Origin: a bacterium
GTDB taxonomy: Bacteria; AUK180; JAQVHJ01
Direction: 5' to 3'
Assembly: GCA_028696285.1 (NCBI GenBank)
Contig: JAQVHJ010000135.1
Span: 1 to 6,794 of the forward strand
DNA length: 6,794 bases
The notes under the pieces were generated by a model. The model was not told the origin of the DNA. It ran no database searches and was given only the letters and a program-made list of their open reading frames with translations. A program made the position numbers and the translations under genes. Position 1 is the stretch's first letter. Each line of letters starts with the position of its first letter. Below are positions 5,675 through 6,794 of this stretch, in pieces.

Positions 5675-6794
5675 TTGAATCGTTTAAAAAACAGTCAAAG
5701 TCCCTACCTCCTTCAGCATGCTGAGAATCCTGTCGATTGGTATCCCTGGTGTGATGAAGCATTTCAGAAGGCTAAGGAATTAGATAAACCTGTCTTTCTT
5801 TCAATAGGATATTCATCCTGTCACTGGTGCCATGTTATGGCGCATGAATCATTTGAAGATCCGGAGATTGCGGAATTAATTAATGAAACATTCATTTCTG
5901 TGAAGGTTGACAGGGAAGAACGCCCGGACCTCGATAAAATATACATGATTTCAGCTCAATTAATCTCCGGCCACAGCGGCTGGCCTTTAACGGTTTTTCT
6001 GACCCCGGATAAAGAACCTTTTTTTGCGGGGACTTACATCCCGAAAGAAAATCGATTCGGAATGATGGGACTCCGCGAACTGATTCCACGCGTAAATGAA
6101 GCTTGGCGGGAAAAAAGAGATGAGATAGAGAATGATGCAGAAAGATTAAGCCTTGCTCTTAAGAATGTCTCTGCAGGCACCGGAAAGATGGAACTCCCTC
6201 CTGATATATTAGAAGAATGCTTCAATATTTTAAATGAAAATGCAGATGATGTGAATGGAGGATTCGGAAGCGCTCCAAAGTTTCCGCTTACTCATCAATT
6301 GAATTTCCTTCTCAGGTTTTGGAAACGGAACGGTTCTGCACGGGCGGAATCTTTAATTAAAAATACCTTAAATGCCTTAATGAAAGGCGGTCTAAGGGAT
6401 CACTTAGGCGGTGGGTTTCACAGGTATTCTACTGATTCAGAATGGGTCGTGCCGCATTTTGAGAAAATGTTGTATGACCAGGCTTTGATTGCTTTTACTT
6501 TTATCGAAGCATTCCAGGCTTTTATAGTACCGGAATATAAAGAAGTTTGTATAGAGATTTTTGATTATATAATGACTCATCTGGCCTCAGAAGAGGGAGG
6601 TTTCTATTCATCCGAAGATGCTGATTCCGAAGGCGTGGAAGGAAGGTTTTATGTATGGCAATTTGAAGAGATTAAAAACAGACTCAAAGAGGAGGAATTT
6701 GAATATTTTATCAACGCATTCAGCATTCTAAAGGAAGGGAATTTCAATGATGAATCAACCCGGTCTCCATCCGGGAGCAACATCCTTCATTTAC
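5675..6794 (+). CDS. DUF255/YyaL/SPATA20-type thioredoxin-fold protein, partial
   Basis: Only the first 373 codons are present; the frame is open to the right edge, and the family is usually 600-700 residues. The N-terminus has the family opening (NRLKNSQSPYLLQHAENPVDW), a thioredoxin-like fold with the motif CHWCH (C49, C52) and DREERPD (79-85). Beyond it comes the start of the (alpha/alpha)6 glycosidase-like part: GGFGSAPKFP, then DHLGGGFHRYSTD and VPHFEKMLYDQA, then GGFYSSEDADSEGVEGRFYVW. The family's biochemical role is not firmly established; thiol-redox and sugar or isomerase-like roles have been suggested from the fold. The TTG at 5675 is the only plausible start: it matches the conserved N-terminus and an in-frame TAA lies directly before it. 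The ribosome site is weak (GAG at 5665-5667), so coupling to the cyclase four bases upstream is likely. Confidence 0.92.
   Translation, partial: MNRLKNSQSPYLLQHAENPVDWYPWCDEAFQKAKELDKPVFLSIGYSSCHWCHVMAHESFEDPEIAELINETFISVKVDREERPDLDKIYMISAQLISGHSGWPLTVFLTPDKEPFFAGTYIPKENRFGMMGLRELIPRVNEAWREKRDEIENDAERLSLALKNVSAGTGKMELPPDILEECFNILNENADDVNGGFGSAPKFPLTHQLNFLLRFWKRNGSARAESLIKNTLNALMKGGLRDHLGGGFHRYSTDSEWVVPHFEKMLYDQALIAFTFIEAFQAFIVPEYKEVCIEIFDYIMTHLASEEGGFYSSEDADSEGVEGRFYVWQFEEIKNRLKEEEFEYFINAFSILKEGNFNDESTRSPSGSNILHL

Noticed and set aside
5892..6225. Minus-strand open frames inside the DUF255 gene
   Set aside because: The plus frame carries conserved family motifs throughout this stretch, so the antisense frames are shadows.

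Overview
The window is AT-rich bacterial DNA (by eye under 40% GC). It carries four protein genes and a 712-base non-coding, repeat-filled end. All genes have ordinary bacterial signals: Shine-Dalgarno sites and sigma70-type promoters with 17-base spacers. The style (low GC, long TPR proteins, dispersed palindromes containing CATTGCGAG/GCAATCTC arms) suggests an uncultured Gram-negative-type lineage such as those known from metagenomes. No marker here fixes the phylum, so that placement is a weak inference.

Layout. Bases 1-712 hold no convincing gene. They hold several small hairpins, a degenerate heptamer array, and two copies (91 of 93 bases identical, 121 bases apart) of a palindromic dispersed-repeat element. 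Bases 713-2833 (minus) encode a 706-residue TPR scaffold-type protein of unknown specific role. A 164-base divergent spacer follows, with back-to-back promoters, each with an extended -10. Bases 2998-5103 (plus) encode the transcription accessory protein Tex, but a one-base loss near 5010 throws the last third of the gene's S1 RNA-binding domain out of frame. The missing tail is fully readable in the next frame to a stop at 5139-5141. A short spacer with a T9 run and a near-consensus promoter leads to a two-gene unit: a single-domain class III nucleotide cyclase (5230-5670), then, 4 bases later and from a TTG start, a DUF255/YyaL/SPATA20-type thioredoxin-fold protein that runs off the right edge.

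How the genes relate. The TPR gene and tex share only an intergenic control region. The cyclase and the DUF255 protein are almost certainly co-transcribed and probably translationally coupled. No complete new defence or mobile system is visible. The points most worth a second look are the tex frameshift, the cyclase that keeps its metal and purine residues but lacks the transition-state arginine and the end of the domain, and the paired palindromic repeats with identical left parts but different right arms.
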